17,785 nt of DNA from Fen-999 sp964469455 (GTDB lineage: Bacteria; Pseudomonadota; Gammaproteobacteria; Burkholderiales; Rhodocyclaceae): contig CAYXZX010000039.1 of the NCBI GenBank assembly GCA_964469455.1, forward strand, positions 1 through 17,785. Reading direction: 5' to 3'. The notes below the pieces were generated by a model. The model worked only from the letters and a program-made list of their open reading frames with translations. It did not search any database and was not told the DNA's origin. How positions within the stretch are numbered: the first letter of the stretch is position 1; every line of letters begins with the position of its first letter. The position numbers and the translations under genes are program-made. This document shows positions 1 to 7,813 of this stretch, one piece after another.

Positions 1-136
1 CCCCGGCGAAGAAGGCTGTAGCGGCGAAGAAGCCTGCCGCCAAGAAGCCCGCTGCGAAAAAGCCTGCTGCGAAGAAGGCGGCCCCGGCGAAGAAGGCAGC
101 TGCGGCGAAGAAGCCTGCCGCCAAGAAGCCCGCTGC
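1..136 (+). repeat. 81-bp direct repeat inside the histone H1-like gene
   Basis: Bases 1-55 recur at 82-136 with three differences (all within 17-20 versus 98-101), and 21-55 equals 102-136 exactly over 35 bp. The period of 81 bp is 27 codons, so gain or loss of a unit keeps the frame. The rest of the gene is built from shorter AAGAAG-containing units. This is coding repeat, not an array with unique spacers. Confidence 0.85.
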
Positions 137-299
137 CAAGAAGCCCGCCGCGAAAAAGCCTGCTGCCAAGAAAGCGGCCACCAAGCCTGCCCCGGCCCCT
201 GCTCCGGCTGCTCCATCAACTGCCGCGGCGCCTGGCCTGAAGTCCTCGCTGAATCCGGCGGCTGCCTGGCCGTTCCCGACGGGCTCGCGTCCGTCCTGA
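1..299 (+). CDS. Histone H1-like Lys/Ala/Pro-rich DNA-binding protein, 3' end only
   Basis: The open frame enters from the left edge (first full codon at 3) and stops at TGA 297-299, giving the last 98 residues. The first two thirds are degenerate AAKKPAAKKPA pentads. A short Ala/Pro linker follows, and the end reads LNPAAAWPFPTGSRPS. Lys-Ala-Pro tails of this kind are known in the bacterial histone H1-like/AlgP/HC2 group and are thought to bind DNA through their positive charge; the conserved aromatic end recurs in betaproteobacterial members as I recall them. A role in nucleoid compaction or regulation is inferred. The start and any N-terminal domain lie outside the window, so total length cannot be judged. 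The coding DNA is itself repetitive and prone to length change. A hairpin and T-run 90 bp downstream fit as its terminator. Confidence 0.8.
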   Translation, partial: PAKKAVAAKKPAAKKPAAKKPAAKKAAPAKKAAAAKKPAAKKPAAKKPAAKKPAAKKAATKPAPAPAPAAPSTAAAPGLKSSLNPAAAWPFPTGSRPS

Positions 300-388
300 T
301 TGGCGAGAGGGGAATCCCCAAGAAGGGCAGCGGTGGCGTTGTTCACCGTTGCCCGGTTTGACTGACTGGGGAGATCACCTTGGAGGCG

Positions 389-418
389 CGGCGGCTACGT
401 TCTGTGGCCGCCGTTTTT
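389..418 (+). terminator. Rho-independent terminator of the histone-like gene
   Basis: A 10-bp stem, CGGCGGCTAC at 389-398 and GTGGCCGCCG at 404-413, has one G-U pair and a 5-nt loop, and is followed directly by TTTTT at 414-418. It reads on the plus strand, 90 bp after the stop of the histone-like gene. On the minus strand no T-run follows, so it does not look like a terminator for pckG, which ends at 499. I see no gene in 300-498. Confidence 0.8.
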
Positions 419-498
419 ATTTCCAGGCGTGGTTATTGCCGTGTCTTGGCCGCGTGGGCTTCGTCCGAGCCGCCGTGTCGTGACGGCTGACTTCCAGT

Positions 499-2340
499 TC
501 AGTCGATCAGGGCCAACTCGAAAAGATCGCGCTTTAGGGCGAGTTGCTTCGGCAGCTTCGCACCCATCTTGTCGAACCATTCCTTGTGCGAGGCGATTTC
601 CTGCCGCCAGGCGTCGGCATCGATCTGCGTGAGGGCCTCAAACTCGTCCTTGCCAATCTCCAGTCCGGTCCAGTCCACGTCCTCGAAGCGCGGCATCCAG
701 CCCAAGACTGTCTCGCGGGCGGCGACGCGTCCCTTGACACGGTCGACGATCCACTTCAGGACGCGCATGTTCTCGCCGAATCCGGGCCACATGAATTCAC
801 CCTTGTCGCTCATGCGGAACCAATTCACGCAAAAAATCCTCGGCGTGTGTTCGACGACGTGACCCATGCGCAGCCAGTGGTTGAAGTAATCGCCCATGTG
901 GTAGCCGCAGAAAGGCAGCATGGCGAACGGATCGCGGCGTACCACGCCCTGCTGGCCGAATGCTGCGGCGGTGGTTTCCGAACCCAGGGTCGATGCCATG
1001 TAGACGCCGAAGTTCCAATTGAAGGCTTCATAGACCAGAGGCACGGTGGTAGCGCGGCGACCGCCGAAGATGAAGGCCGAGATGGGTACGCCCTGCGGGC
1101 TTTCCCAGTTCGGGTCGATGGACGGACATTGCGAAGCCGGGGCAGTAAAGCGTGCATTGGGGTGCGCAGCCTTGCGTCCGGCCTTCCCGTCTGCCGGCGT
1201 CCAGTCCTTGCCCTGCCAGTCGATGCAGTGCGCCGGCGACTCCTTGGTCATGCCCTCCCACCAGACGTCGCCGTCGTCGGTGAGCGCGACGTTGGTGTAG
1301 ATGATGTTTTCCTTGAGCGTCGCCATCGCGTTGTAGTTCGTCTTCTCGGACGTGCCGGGAGCCACGCCGAAATAACCGGCCTCGGGATTGATGGCATAGA
1401 AGCGGCCATCGGGTCCGGGCTTGATCCACGCGATGTCGTCGCCGACGGTGTAGATCTTCCAGCCGTTGAAACTCTGCGGTGGGATGAGCATGGCGAAGTT
1501 GGTCTTGCCGCAGGCCGAAGGAAAGGCGGCGGCAACATAGGTCTTTTCGCCTTGCGGTGATTCGACGCCAAGGATGAGCATGTGCTCGGCCAACCAGCCT
1601 TCGTCGCGCGCCATCGTCGAGGCGATACGCAGCGCCAGGCACTTCTTGCCCAGCAGGGCGTTGCCGCCGTAGCCCGAGCCGTAGGACCAGATCTCGCGCG
1701 TCTCGGGAAAATGCACGATGTACTTCGTGGTTGGATTGCACGGCCACTTCACGTCCTGCTGGCCGGGTTCCACGGGAGCGCCAACGGTGTGCACACAGGG
1801 AACGAAGAAACCATCGGCGCCGAGGACGTCATGAACGGCCTTGCCCATGCGCGTCATCAGCCGCATATTGACCACGACGTAGGGCGAGTCGGTGATCTCG
1901 ACGCCAATCTGGGCAATCGGCGAACCCAGTGGCCCCATGCTGAAGGGGATCACGTACATGGTGCGGCCGTGCATCGAGCCCTTGAAGAGACCACGCAGGG
2001 TCTCCTTCATCTTCCTCGGATCTTCCCAGTTGTTGGTGGGGCCGGCATCCTCCTGCTTTTCCGAACAGATATAGGTGCGATCCTCGACGCGCGCGACGTC
2101 GGACGGGTCCGAACATGCCAGGTAGGAATTCGGCCGCTTGGCCGGGTTCAACTTGACGAAAGTCCCGGCCTCGACCATCTGGGCGCAGAGACGATCGTAT
2201 TCCTCCTGCGAGCCGTCGCACCAGACAACGTTCTCGGGTTCGGCAAGCGCTGCGATCTGCGCGACCCACTGCTTGAGCTTCTCGTGTTTGACATAGTCGG
2301 GAGCTTGGGGCGATGCGGGCGTGTCGATGTTTTTGCTCAT
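499..2340 (-). CDS. pckG: Phosphoenolpyruvate carboxykinase (GTP)
   Basis: This cytoplasmic enzyme converts oxaloacetate and GTP to PEP, CO2 and GDP, the first committed step of gluconeogenesis from C4 acids. The 613-residue product has the usual length of GTP-type PEPCK. It carries the GTP-class P-loop FPSACGKTN at residues 273-281, with the hyper-reactive Cys at 277. The metal-binding GDDIAW lies at about 300-305, GSGYGGNALLGKKC at 221-234, and the GGRR segment near 430. The ATP-type signature is absent. The ATG at 2340 is preceded by GGAG (plus-strand positions 2349-2352) at 8 nt. It diverges from maeB across 92 bp, so the two genes of the C4-to-C3 node may share control. No intrinsic terminator is evident after its stop on the minus strand. 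Confidence 0.97.
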   Translation of the reverse strand: MSKNIDTPASPQAPDYVKHEKLKQWVAQIAALAEPENVVWCDGSQEEYDRLCAQMVEAGTFVKLNPAKRPNSYLACSDPSDVARVEDRTYICSEKQEDAGPTNNWEDPRKMKETLRGLFKGSMHGRTMYVIPFSMGPLGSPIAQIGVEITDSPYVVVNMRLMTRMGKAVHDVLGADGFFVPCVHTVGAPVEPGQQDVKWPCNPTTKYIVHFPETREIWSYGSGYGGNALLGKKCLALRIASTMARDEGWLAEHMLILGVESPQGEKTYVAAAFPSACGKTNFAMLIPPQSFNGWKIYTVGDDIAWIKPGPDGRFYAINPEAGYFGVAPGTSEKTNYNAMATLKENIIYTNVALTDDGDVWWEGMTKESPAHCIDWQGKDWTPADGKAGRKAAHPNARFTAPASQCPSIDPNWESPQGVPISAFIFGGRRATTVPLVYEAFNWNFGVYMASTLGSETTAAAFGQQGVVRRDPFAMLPFCGYHMGDYFNHWLRMGHVVEHTPRIFCVNWFRMSDKGEFMWPGFGENMRVLKWIVDRVKGRVAARETVLGWMPRFEDVDWTGLEIGKDEFEALTQIDADAWRQEIASHKEWFDKMGAKLPKQLALKRDLFELALID

Positions 2341-2389
2341 GATGATATCTCCACCGGAGGAAGGGTCGGCCGATGCGGAAAAAACAAGA

Positions 2390-2402
2390 ATTGTGCCACA
2401 AT
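2390..2402. promoter_or_regulatory. Palindrome ATTGTGCCACAAT: possible bidirectional promoter or operator between pckG and maeB
   Basis: A perfect 6-bp inverted repeat around one central base sits near the middle of the 92-bp divergent gap. Read rightward, TGCCACAAT resembles an extended -10 (TGnTATAAT) with two mismatches and would start RNA about 24 nt before maeB. Read leftward, the same DNA gives TGGCACAAT, which would start RNA about 43 nt before pckG. No good -35 is seen on either side. It could equally be an operator for a dimeric regulator. Confidence 0.4.
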
Positions 2403-2420
2403 CGCCGAGCCAGAAAAATC

Positions 2421-2428
2421 GGAAAGGA
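2421..2428 (+). promoter_or_regulatory. maeB: Ribosome binding site that sets the maeB start
   Basis: GGAAAGGA ends 4 nt before the ATG at 2433. The open frame extends back to an ATG at 2373, but that start lies upstream of the palindromic promoter candidate and adds a 20-residue Lys/Arg-rich stretch unlike malic enzymes. The 2433 start gives the family-like opening MDDRIRAAALEYHYLPKPGK. Confidence 0.7.
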
Positions 2429-2432
2429 CTTC

Positions 2433-4721
2433 ATGGACGACAGGATTCGCGCCGCGGCGCTTGAATATCATTACTTGCCGAAACCGGGCAAGATTGCGGT
2501 AACACCGACCAAGGCTCTCACCAACCAGGCCGACTTGTCGCTCGCCTACTCGCCTGGCGTGGCTGCCGCCTGCGACGAGATCGTTGCCGATCCGGTCAAT
2601 GCCTACAGGTACACATCGCGCGGCAATCTGGTTGCCGTGGTGACCAACGGCACGGCCGTGCTCGGTCTGGGCGACATCGGTCCGCTGGCCGGAAAGCCGG
2701 TCATGGAGGGCAAAGGCGTCCTCTTCAAGAAGTTTGCCGGGATCGATGTGTTCGACATCGAGATCGACGAGAAGGATCCCGACAAACTGGTGGACATCAT
2801 CGCCGCGCTCGAGCCGACCTTCGGCGGCATCAACCTCGAGGACATCAAGGCGCCGGAATGCTTCTACGTGGAAGCAAAGCTGCGCGAGCGCATGAAGATC
2901 CCGGTCTTCCATGACGACCAGCACGGCACCGCGATCATCACTGCCGCGGCCGTGCTCAACGGCCTGCGCGTGGTCGGCAAGGACATCGGCCAGGTCAAAC
3001 TGGTTTGTTCGGGCGCCGGCGCTGCCGCCATTGCCTGCCTCGATCTGGTGGTCAGTCTCGGGCTCGATCCGCGTAACGTCTATGCGGTCGACAGCAAGGG
3101 CGTCATCCATGCCGGCCGCGACAACCTGGATGCCTCCAAGCAGCGCTATGCGCAGCAAACCGATGCACGGACATTGGCCGACATCATGCCGGGTGCCGAT
3201 ATCTTTCTCGGACTTTCGACCAAGGGGGTGCTGAAGCCGGAGATGGTGGCGGCGATGGCGCCCAATCCACTGATATTGGCCATGGCCAATCCTGAGCCGG
3301 AAATTCGGCCCGAGGATGCCAAGGCCGTCCGGTCAGACGTGATCATTGGCACGGGCCGCTCCGACTACCCCAACCAGGTGAACAACGTCCTTTGTTTCCC
3401 GTTCATGTTTCGGGGCGCGCTCGACGTCGGCGCCACGACCATCAACGAGGCGATGAAGATCGCCGCCGTTCGCGCCATCGCCGAACTGGCCCACGCCGAG
3501 CAGTCGGAAGTGGTGACCGCGGCCTACGGCAAGGAGGATCTCGCCTTCGGTCCCGAGTACCTGATTCCCAAGCCTTTCGATCCGCGGTTGATCGTCAAGG
3601 TGGCACCGGCTGTGGCTCAGGCTGCCATGGAGTCAGGCGTGGCGACACGCCCCCTTGCCGACATGGCGGCCTATCGGCAGCAGTTGAACGAGTTCGTCTA
3701 TCAGACGGGCTTGCTCATGCGCCCCGTTTTCGCCGCCGCCAAGAAAAATCCCGCCCGCATCGTCTTTTGCGAAGGCGAGGACGCGCGCGTGTTGCGTGCC
3801 GTGCAGACGGTCGTCGACGAGGGTCTGGCCAGGCCGATCGTCATCGGCCGGCCCGGCGTCGTCGAAGCCCGCGTGGAAAAGGATGGCTTGCGTATCCGGG
3901 CCGGACAGCACTTCGAACTGGTCAATCCCGATTCCGATCCGCGTTACAAGGACCTCTGGCAGGACTACTACGATCTGACCTGCCGCAAGGGCGTGGGTGT
4001 CGAGTATGCGAAACGGGAAGTCCGCCGGCGCACCACCCTGATCGGCGCCATGCTGATCCGCCATGGCTATGCCGATGCCTTGCTGTGCGGCACCTTCGGC
4101 CGCCATGCCCTGCACCTCAAGTACATTGAACAGGTGATCGGCCGTCGGCCGGGCGTCGAGAGCTTCCATGCGATGAACATGATCATCCTGCCCAGCCGGA
4201 CGCTGTTCATCGGCGACACCTATGTCAATTACGATCCGAGCGCGGAACAGGTGGCCGAAATGACGGTGCTCGGTTCCGAGGAGGTTCGCCGTTTCGGACT
4301 GGCACCCAAGGTGGCGCTGCTGTCGCACTCGAGCTTTGGCACGGAAGACACGCCGACCGCGATCAAGATGCGCCGTGCGCTCGAATTGATCACGGCCCGG
4401 GCGCCGGACCTCGAGGTCGATGGCGAAATGCACGGCGATGCCGCCCTGTCGGAAGACATCCGCCGCCAGGTGTTCCCGCATTCTCGTCTCGAGGGCTCCG
4501 CCAACCTCCTGGTGATGCCGAATGTCGACGCGGCCAATATCGCCTTCAACCTGCTGAAGACGGCGGCGGGCGATGGCCTGACGGTCGGGCCGATGCTGCT
4601 GGGGGCCGCGCGCCCGGTTCATATCCTGACGCCCACCGCGACGGTTCGGCGCATCGTCAATATGACGGCGCTGCTGTCCGTTGAGGTCGCGCAAGCCCAG
4701 CAGGCCCAACAGCATTCGTGA
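2433..4721 (+). CDS. maeB: NADP-dependent malic enzyme with C-terminal phosphotransacetylase-like domain
   Basis: Converts malate to pyruvate and CO2 with reduction of NADP. The 762-residue product is the MaeB hybrid type. Residues 1-165 form the malic N domain, with Tyr39 in LAYSPGVA, Lys94 in MEGKGV, metal ligands in NLED at 134-137, and VFHDDQHGTA at 158-167. The NAD(P)-binding domain follows with GAGAAA at 194-199. From about residue 435 a phosphotransacetylase-like domain runs to the end. In known MaeB proteins that domain lacks transacetylase activity and senses acetyl-CoA, so allosteric control is expected here. NADP preference is taken from the family. The gene diverges from pckG and its TGA overlaps the start of the next gene. 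PckG and MaeB together link malate and oxaloacetate to PEP and pyruvate. Confidence 0.96.
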   Translation: MDDRIRAAALEYHYLPKPGKIAVTPTKALTNQADLSLAYSPGVAAACDEIVADPVNAYRYTSRGNLVAVVTNGTAVLGLGDIGPLAGKPVMEGKGVLFKKFAGIDVFDIEIDEKDPDKLVDIIAALEPTFGGINLEDIKAPECFYVEAKLRERMKIPVFHDDQHGTAIITAAAVLNGLRVVGKDIGQVKLVCSGAGAAAIACLDLVVSLGLDPRNVYAVDSKGVIHAGRDNLDASKQRYAQQTDARTLADIMPGADIFLGLSTKGVLKPEMVAAMAPNPLILAMANPEPEIRPEDAKAVRSDVIIGTGRSDYPNQVNNVLCFPFMFRGALDVGATTINEAMKIAAVRAIAELAHAEQSEVVTAAYGKEDLAFGPEYLIPKPFDPRLIVKVAPAVAQAAMESGVATRPLADMAAYRQQLNEFVYQTGLLMRPVFAAAKKNPARIVFCEGEDARVLRAVQTVVDEGLARPIVIGRPGVVEARVEKDGLRIRAGQHFELVNPDSDPRYKDLWQDYYDLTCRKGVGVEYAKREVRRRTTLIGAMLIRHGYADALLCGTFGRHALHLKYIEQVIGRRPGVESFHAMNMIILPSRTLFIGDTYVNYDPSAEQVAEMTVLGSEEVRRFGLAPKVALLSHSSFGTEDTPTAIKMRRALELITARAPDLEVDGEMHGDAALSEDIRRQVFPHSRLEGSANLLVMPNVDAANIAFNLLKTAAGDGLTVGPMLLGAARPVHILTPTATVRRIVNMTALLSVEVAQAQQAQQHS

Positions 4722-5833
4722 TGCCCAACCGCGAGAATCGGACGGCGCTGGTTCTGTCGGGCGGTGGCGCACGGGCGGCCTACGAGGTCGGCGTGCTGCG
4801 GGCGATCGCCGAGCAGAACACATCCGCCGGAGATCATGCGCCGTTCTCGGTTTATTGCGGCAGTTCCGCCGGCGCCCTGAACGCGACAGCTCTCGCGCTG
4901 TCGGCGGAGGATTTTGGCGGCGCGGTGCGACGGCTGACTTCCTTCTGGCGGGGCTTGCATGCCCGCGACGTCTATCGTCCGGTGCGCCGCTGGCTGCCGG
5001 TCATCGCGCGCCCGCTGCCGGGCGACTCGGCGGCGTTGTTCGACCATGCGCCGTTGGCGGATCGCCTCGAGCAGGAGTTCGACTTCACGCGCCTGGGGCA
5101 TGGCATTGCCGGCCATGTGCTGCGCGCCTTGTGTATCACCTGTCTTGGTTACCCCTCGGGCCAGTCCGTCAGTTTCTTCCAGGGCAGGGCGGACCTCGAG
5201 CCATGGCATCATCGGTCGCGGGCAGGCGCGCATGTCGCGCTTGGCACCAGGCATGTGCTGGCATCCATGGCCACCCCGTTCCTGTTCCCGGCGGTGAAGC
5301 TGAATCGCGAATATTTCGGCGACGGAGCAGCGCGAGCATCCTCGCCGCTGTCGCCGGCAGTGCGGCTGGGAGCCGACCGCATTGTCGTCATCGGCAGTGG
5401 CGAAAACGCTGCCGGCGAGCAGCCGCGATCGGCGGAAATCGCTTATCCAAACTCCGGGGACCTGTTGGGGCGCATGCTGTCGGATGCCAACGGTCTTGCC
5501 ACGGACATCGAGCGCATGGCGCAGGTCAATCGGCTTCTCGACAGCGTTCCGCTCCCCGCGCGCGCTCAACTCCCCTGGCGGCCAATCGATCTACTTGTGA
5601 TCGAGCCTTCCCGCAGTCTCGAAGCGCTGGCGGTCGGCGCCGTGGCTGAGCTGCCGGGTCCGGTGAGATCTTCACTGTCCCGGCTCGCCGACCGGGACGC
5701 TGGGGGGCAATTGCTTGCCAGCCATCTGGTATTTGAGCCGGGTTATCTGGAAAAGCTGATTGAACTCGGTTACAAGGATACGTTGGCAAGAAGCGGTGAG
5801 ATCAGCCAGTTCTTGTCACCCAAGATAGATTAG
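4721..5833 (+). CDS. Patatin-like phospholipase family protein
   Basis: Predicted Ser-Asp dyad lipid acyl hydrolase of 370 residues. The oxyanion-hole motif SGGGARAAYEVGVL lies at 13-26, the nucleophile elbow GSSAG at 47-51 (Ser49), and the Asp of the DGA motif at 201-203. This order and spacing match bacterial patatins of the RssA type. No signal peptide or membrane segment is visible, so it is probably cytoplasmic or peripherally membrane-bound. The substrate is unknown. The ATG at 4721 overlaps the maeB stop as TGATG, which suggests translational coupling; a GTG at 4718 is an in-frame alternative. The residues after about 240 match no domain I recognise. The link with malic enzyme may be only transcriptional. 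Confidence 0.9.
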   Translation: MPNRENRTALVLSGGGARAAYEVGVLRAIAEQNTSAGDHAPFSVYCGSSAGALNATALALSAEDFGGAVRRLTSFWRGLHARDVYRPVRRWLPVIARPLPGDSAALFDHAPLADRLEQEFDFTRLGHGIAGHVLRALCITCLGYPSGQSVSFFQGRADLEPWHHRSRAGAHVALGTRHVLASMATPFLFPAVKLNREYFGDGAARASSPLSPAVRLGADRIVVIGSGENAAGEQPRSAEIAYPNSGDLLGRMLSDANGLATDIERMAQVNRLLDSVPLPARAQLPWRPIDLLVIEPSRSLEALAVGAVAELPGPVRSSLSRLADRDAGGQLLASHLVFEPGYLEKLIELGYKDTLARSGEISQFLSPKID

Positions 5834-5945
5834 GCATTAACTTTTGTCGCTAACCAACTTAATTCTATGTAGATATTTTCGTTAACCCTTCCCTTGACGA
5901 TCCAATCGGATGTTAGACTGAAGTTATAGAAAGTGGAGGGGTTTG
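5834..5945 (+). promoter_or_regulatory. AT-rich leader of the PBP7-type gene with strong ribosome binding site
   Basis: These 112 bp between the patatin stop and the next ATG are clearly richer in A+T than their surroundings. TTGACG at 5894-5899 resembles a -35, and TGTTAGACT at 5911-5919 resembles an extended -10, but they are only 14 bp apart, shorter than a normal spacer. GGAGG at 5935-5939 lies 6 nt before the ATG at 5946. A promoter here is likely, but its exact elements are uncertain. No convincing terminator for the patatin gene is seen. Confidence 0.4.
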
Positions 5946-6977
5946 ATGAACTCGGTACTATCGAAACTGCTGATAGTTCTTGCCTCGGTGGGGTTGTTGT
6001 CGACACCCCTGCCCGGCGAGGCGAGGACGGCAACCAAAAAAGTCGCCGTTGCCAAGAAGCCCACGAAAAAGGTTGTTTCCGGCAACCGGCACCGGGCACC
6101 TGCCAAGCCGGTCAAGATTGGCAAGACCACTCCGTCACCGAAAACTGCTGTCGCGGTGCCGGGCGCGAAGTCCAGGCACCCGGCGCGAGCGGCCGCAACG
6201 GTCGAGGACGCGCATGATCTCGTGGTCGAGTCGGCGTCGGCACTCGTTGTTGATCAGAGCAGCGGCGCCGTCATTTACGAGAAGAACGCTGCCGCCCAGG
6301 TTCCCATCGCCTCGATCACGAAACTGATGACCGCGATGGTGGCGCTCGACGCCAAGCCGAGTCTGACCGAGGTGCTGACGGTCGACGAGGATGATATCGA
6401 TGCGGTCAAGGGTACCCGCTCGCGGCTGCAGGTCGGCACGCGCCTGAATCGCGAGGAAATGCTGCGTCTGGCCCTCATGGCGTCGGAAAACCGGGCGGCG
6501 TCGACCTTGTCGCGCCACTATCCGGGTGGGCGGCCGGCGTTCGTGGCCGCGATGAACCGCAAGGCCGAGGTTCTCGGCTTGTCCGAAACGCATTTCGAGG
6601 ATCCCACCGGGCTCACCCCTGCCAATGTTTCCAGCGCGCGCGACCTGACCAAACTCGTGGCGGCCGCTCACGGTTATCCGCTGATCAGGCAGTTCTCCAC
6701 AACGCCGGAATACGAAGTGAATATCGCCGGCCGGCCCCGCGCCTTCCACAATACCAACAGCCTGGTGAGAAGCGATGGCTGGGAAATCGGCCTGTCCAAG
6801 ACCGGTTACATCAGCGAAGCGGGCAAATGCCTGGTCATGCAGGCCTGGCTCAACAACAAGCCGATGATCATCGTCCTGCTGGATTCCTGGGGCCGACTTA
6901 CCCGGATTGGTGATGCCAACCGGATCAAGCGCTGGGTCGAAAGCGCCTCACTGCCGCAGCGCCGCAACCTGGGCTGA
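5946..6977 (+). CDS. pbpG: D-alanyl-D-alanine endopeptidase (PBP7 type), serine peptidase S11
   Basis: Predicted periplasmic low-molecular-weight penicillin-binding protein that cleaves D-Ala-containing cross-links in peptidoglycan. The 343-residue product starts with a signal peptide (MNSVLSK, hydrophobic 8-22, likely cleavage near Ala26). A Lys/Ala/Pro-rich basic linker follows at about 27-80. The S11 catalytic domain has SITK at 123-126 (nucleophile Ser123), SEN at 180-182 and KTG at 285-287. The lack of a long C-terminal beta domain and amphipathic anchor favours PbpG over DacA. The ATG at 5946 follows GGAGG by 6 nt; an in-frame TTG at 5943 is less likely. The last 30 bp overlap the convergent iclR gene. 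The basic linker is unusually long for the family and may bind wall or envelope polyanions. Confidence 0.92.
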   Translation: MNSVLSKLLIVLASVGLLSTPLPGEARTATKKVAVAKKPTKKVVSGNRHRAPAKPVKIGKTTPSPKTAVAVPGAKSRHPARAAATVEDAHDLVVESASALVVDQSSGAVIYEKNAAAQVPIASITKLMTAMVALDAKPSLTEVLTVDEDDIDAVKGTRSRLQVGTRLNREEMLRLALMASENRAASTLSRHYPGGRPAFVAAMNRKAEVLGLSETHFEDPTGLTPANVSSARDLTKLVAAAHGYPLIRQFSTTPEYEVNIAGRPRAFHNTNSLVRSDGWEIGLSKTGYISEAGKCLVMQAWLNNKPMIIVLLDSWGRLTRIGDANRIKRWVESASLPQRRNLG

Positions 6978-7784
6978 GGCCCGCCTGCCATCCGGCTTGC
7001 CATGGCCGATGGCGGCGGAAATAGCGTCGGCCGTTTGCTTGATGAGCGCTGCCCATTCCGGGTTATAGCGTTCCGCTGGCGCGGACACCGAAAGGCCGGC
7101 GACCATTTCGCCGGTGTCGTCGCGCACCGGCGCCGCCACGCAGCGCAACCCCTGCTCGATTTCTTCGTTGTCGTAGGCGACGCCATGGCGCCGCACCCGA
7201 TCGATCTCCCGCTCCAGCGCCGCCAGCGATGTGATCGATGTCGGCGTGGCGCCCGGCAGGCCGGTGCGTCGGGCGTAGTCCTTCAGGCTTTCCTTGCTGT
7301 CTTCGGCCAGATAGAGCTTGCCGACCGCCGTGACGTGCAAGGGCGCGCGTGCGCCGACCAGATGGACCACGCGAACCGAAGACCGGCCGCTTGAGGTCCG
7401 CTCGACATAAATGATGTCGTCACCCTGGCGCACGCCGAGGTTGACGCTCTCGCCGATCTTCTCGTGCAGCGCCTGCATTTGCGGCATGGCCGCGCTACGG
7501 ATGTTGATGCGCGATTTGACGACGTTGCCGAGTTCGAGAAGACGGATGCCCAGGCGGTAAGTCCCCGGGTCGGCCCGTTCCACGAAGCCCGAAACCGCCA
7601 TCGCCGCGAGGATGCGGTGGGCGGTGGAAGGGTGCAGCCCGGTCTCGAGCGCCAACTGCTTCAGGCTGACGGGATCGTGGTAATCCGCAAGGACGTCGAG
7701 CAGTTTCATCATGCGCTCGATGACCTGAATCGGACTCTTGGCTTCGGTGCCGGGGGCGGCGGCGTGGGTGGGTAGGCGTGGCAT
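6948..7784 (-). CDS. IclR-family transcriptional regulator
   Basis: The 278-residue product has the two-part IclR architecture. A winged helix-turn-helix lies at about 18-80 (LKQLALETGLHPSTAHRILA recognition region). An IclR effector-binding domain lies at about 95-265 and includes SVNLGVRQGDDIIYVER and the GVAYDNEEIEQGLRCVAAPV stretch typical of the ligand pocket. IclR proteins are dimeric or tetrameric and often control the operon they face. Here that operon is lutA onward, with a 76-bp gap, so control of lactate utilisation is inferred. The usual LutR (GntR family) and LldR are not present in the window. The ATG at 7784 has only a weak GGAA ahead of it. Its 3' end overlaps the tail of the endopeptidase gene by 30 bp on the opposite strand. 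Confidence 0.93.
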   Translation of the reverse strand: MPRLPTHAAAPGTEAKSPIQVIERMMKLLDVLADYHDPVSLKQLALETGLHPSTAHRILAAMAVSGFVERADPGTYRLGIRLLELGNVVKSRINIRSAAMPQMQALHEKIGESVNLGVRQGDDIIYVERTSSGRSSVRVVHLVGARAPLHVTAVGKLYLAEDSKESLKDYARRTGLPGATPTSITSLAALEREIDRVRRHGVAYDNEEIEQGLRCVAAPVRDDTGEMVAGLSVSAPAERYNPEWAALIKQTADAISAAIGHGKPDGRRASAQVAALRQ

Positions 7785-7813
7785 GGATCGATTTCCGGCG
7801 GGTGCGCGAAGTA

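Noticed and set aside
1..180. CRISPR-like regular repeats
   Set aside because: The repeats are coding, in frame, have no unique spacers of constant length and encode Lys-Ala-Pro pentads.
419..498. Terminator for pckG on the minus strand
   Set aside because: Short complementary stretches exist (AGCCG with CGGCT), but no T-run follows and the loop is long.
544..1560. Open frame of 338 codons opposite pckG, and another at 2337-3158 opposite maeB
   Set aside because: Both are antisense to genes with full catalytic motifs and have no motif or good ribosome binding site of their own.
3735..4700. Separate phosphotransacetylase (pta) gene
   Set aside because: The domain is in one continuous frame with the malic enzyme and the fused form is the normal MaeB architecture.
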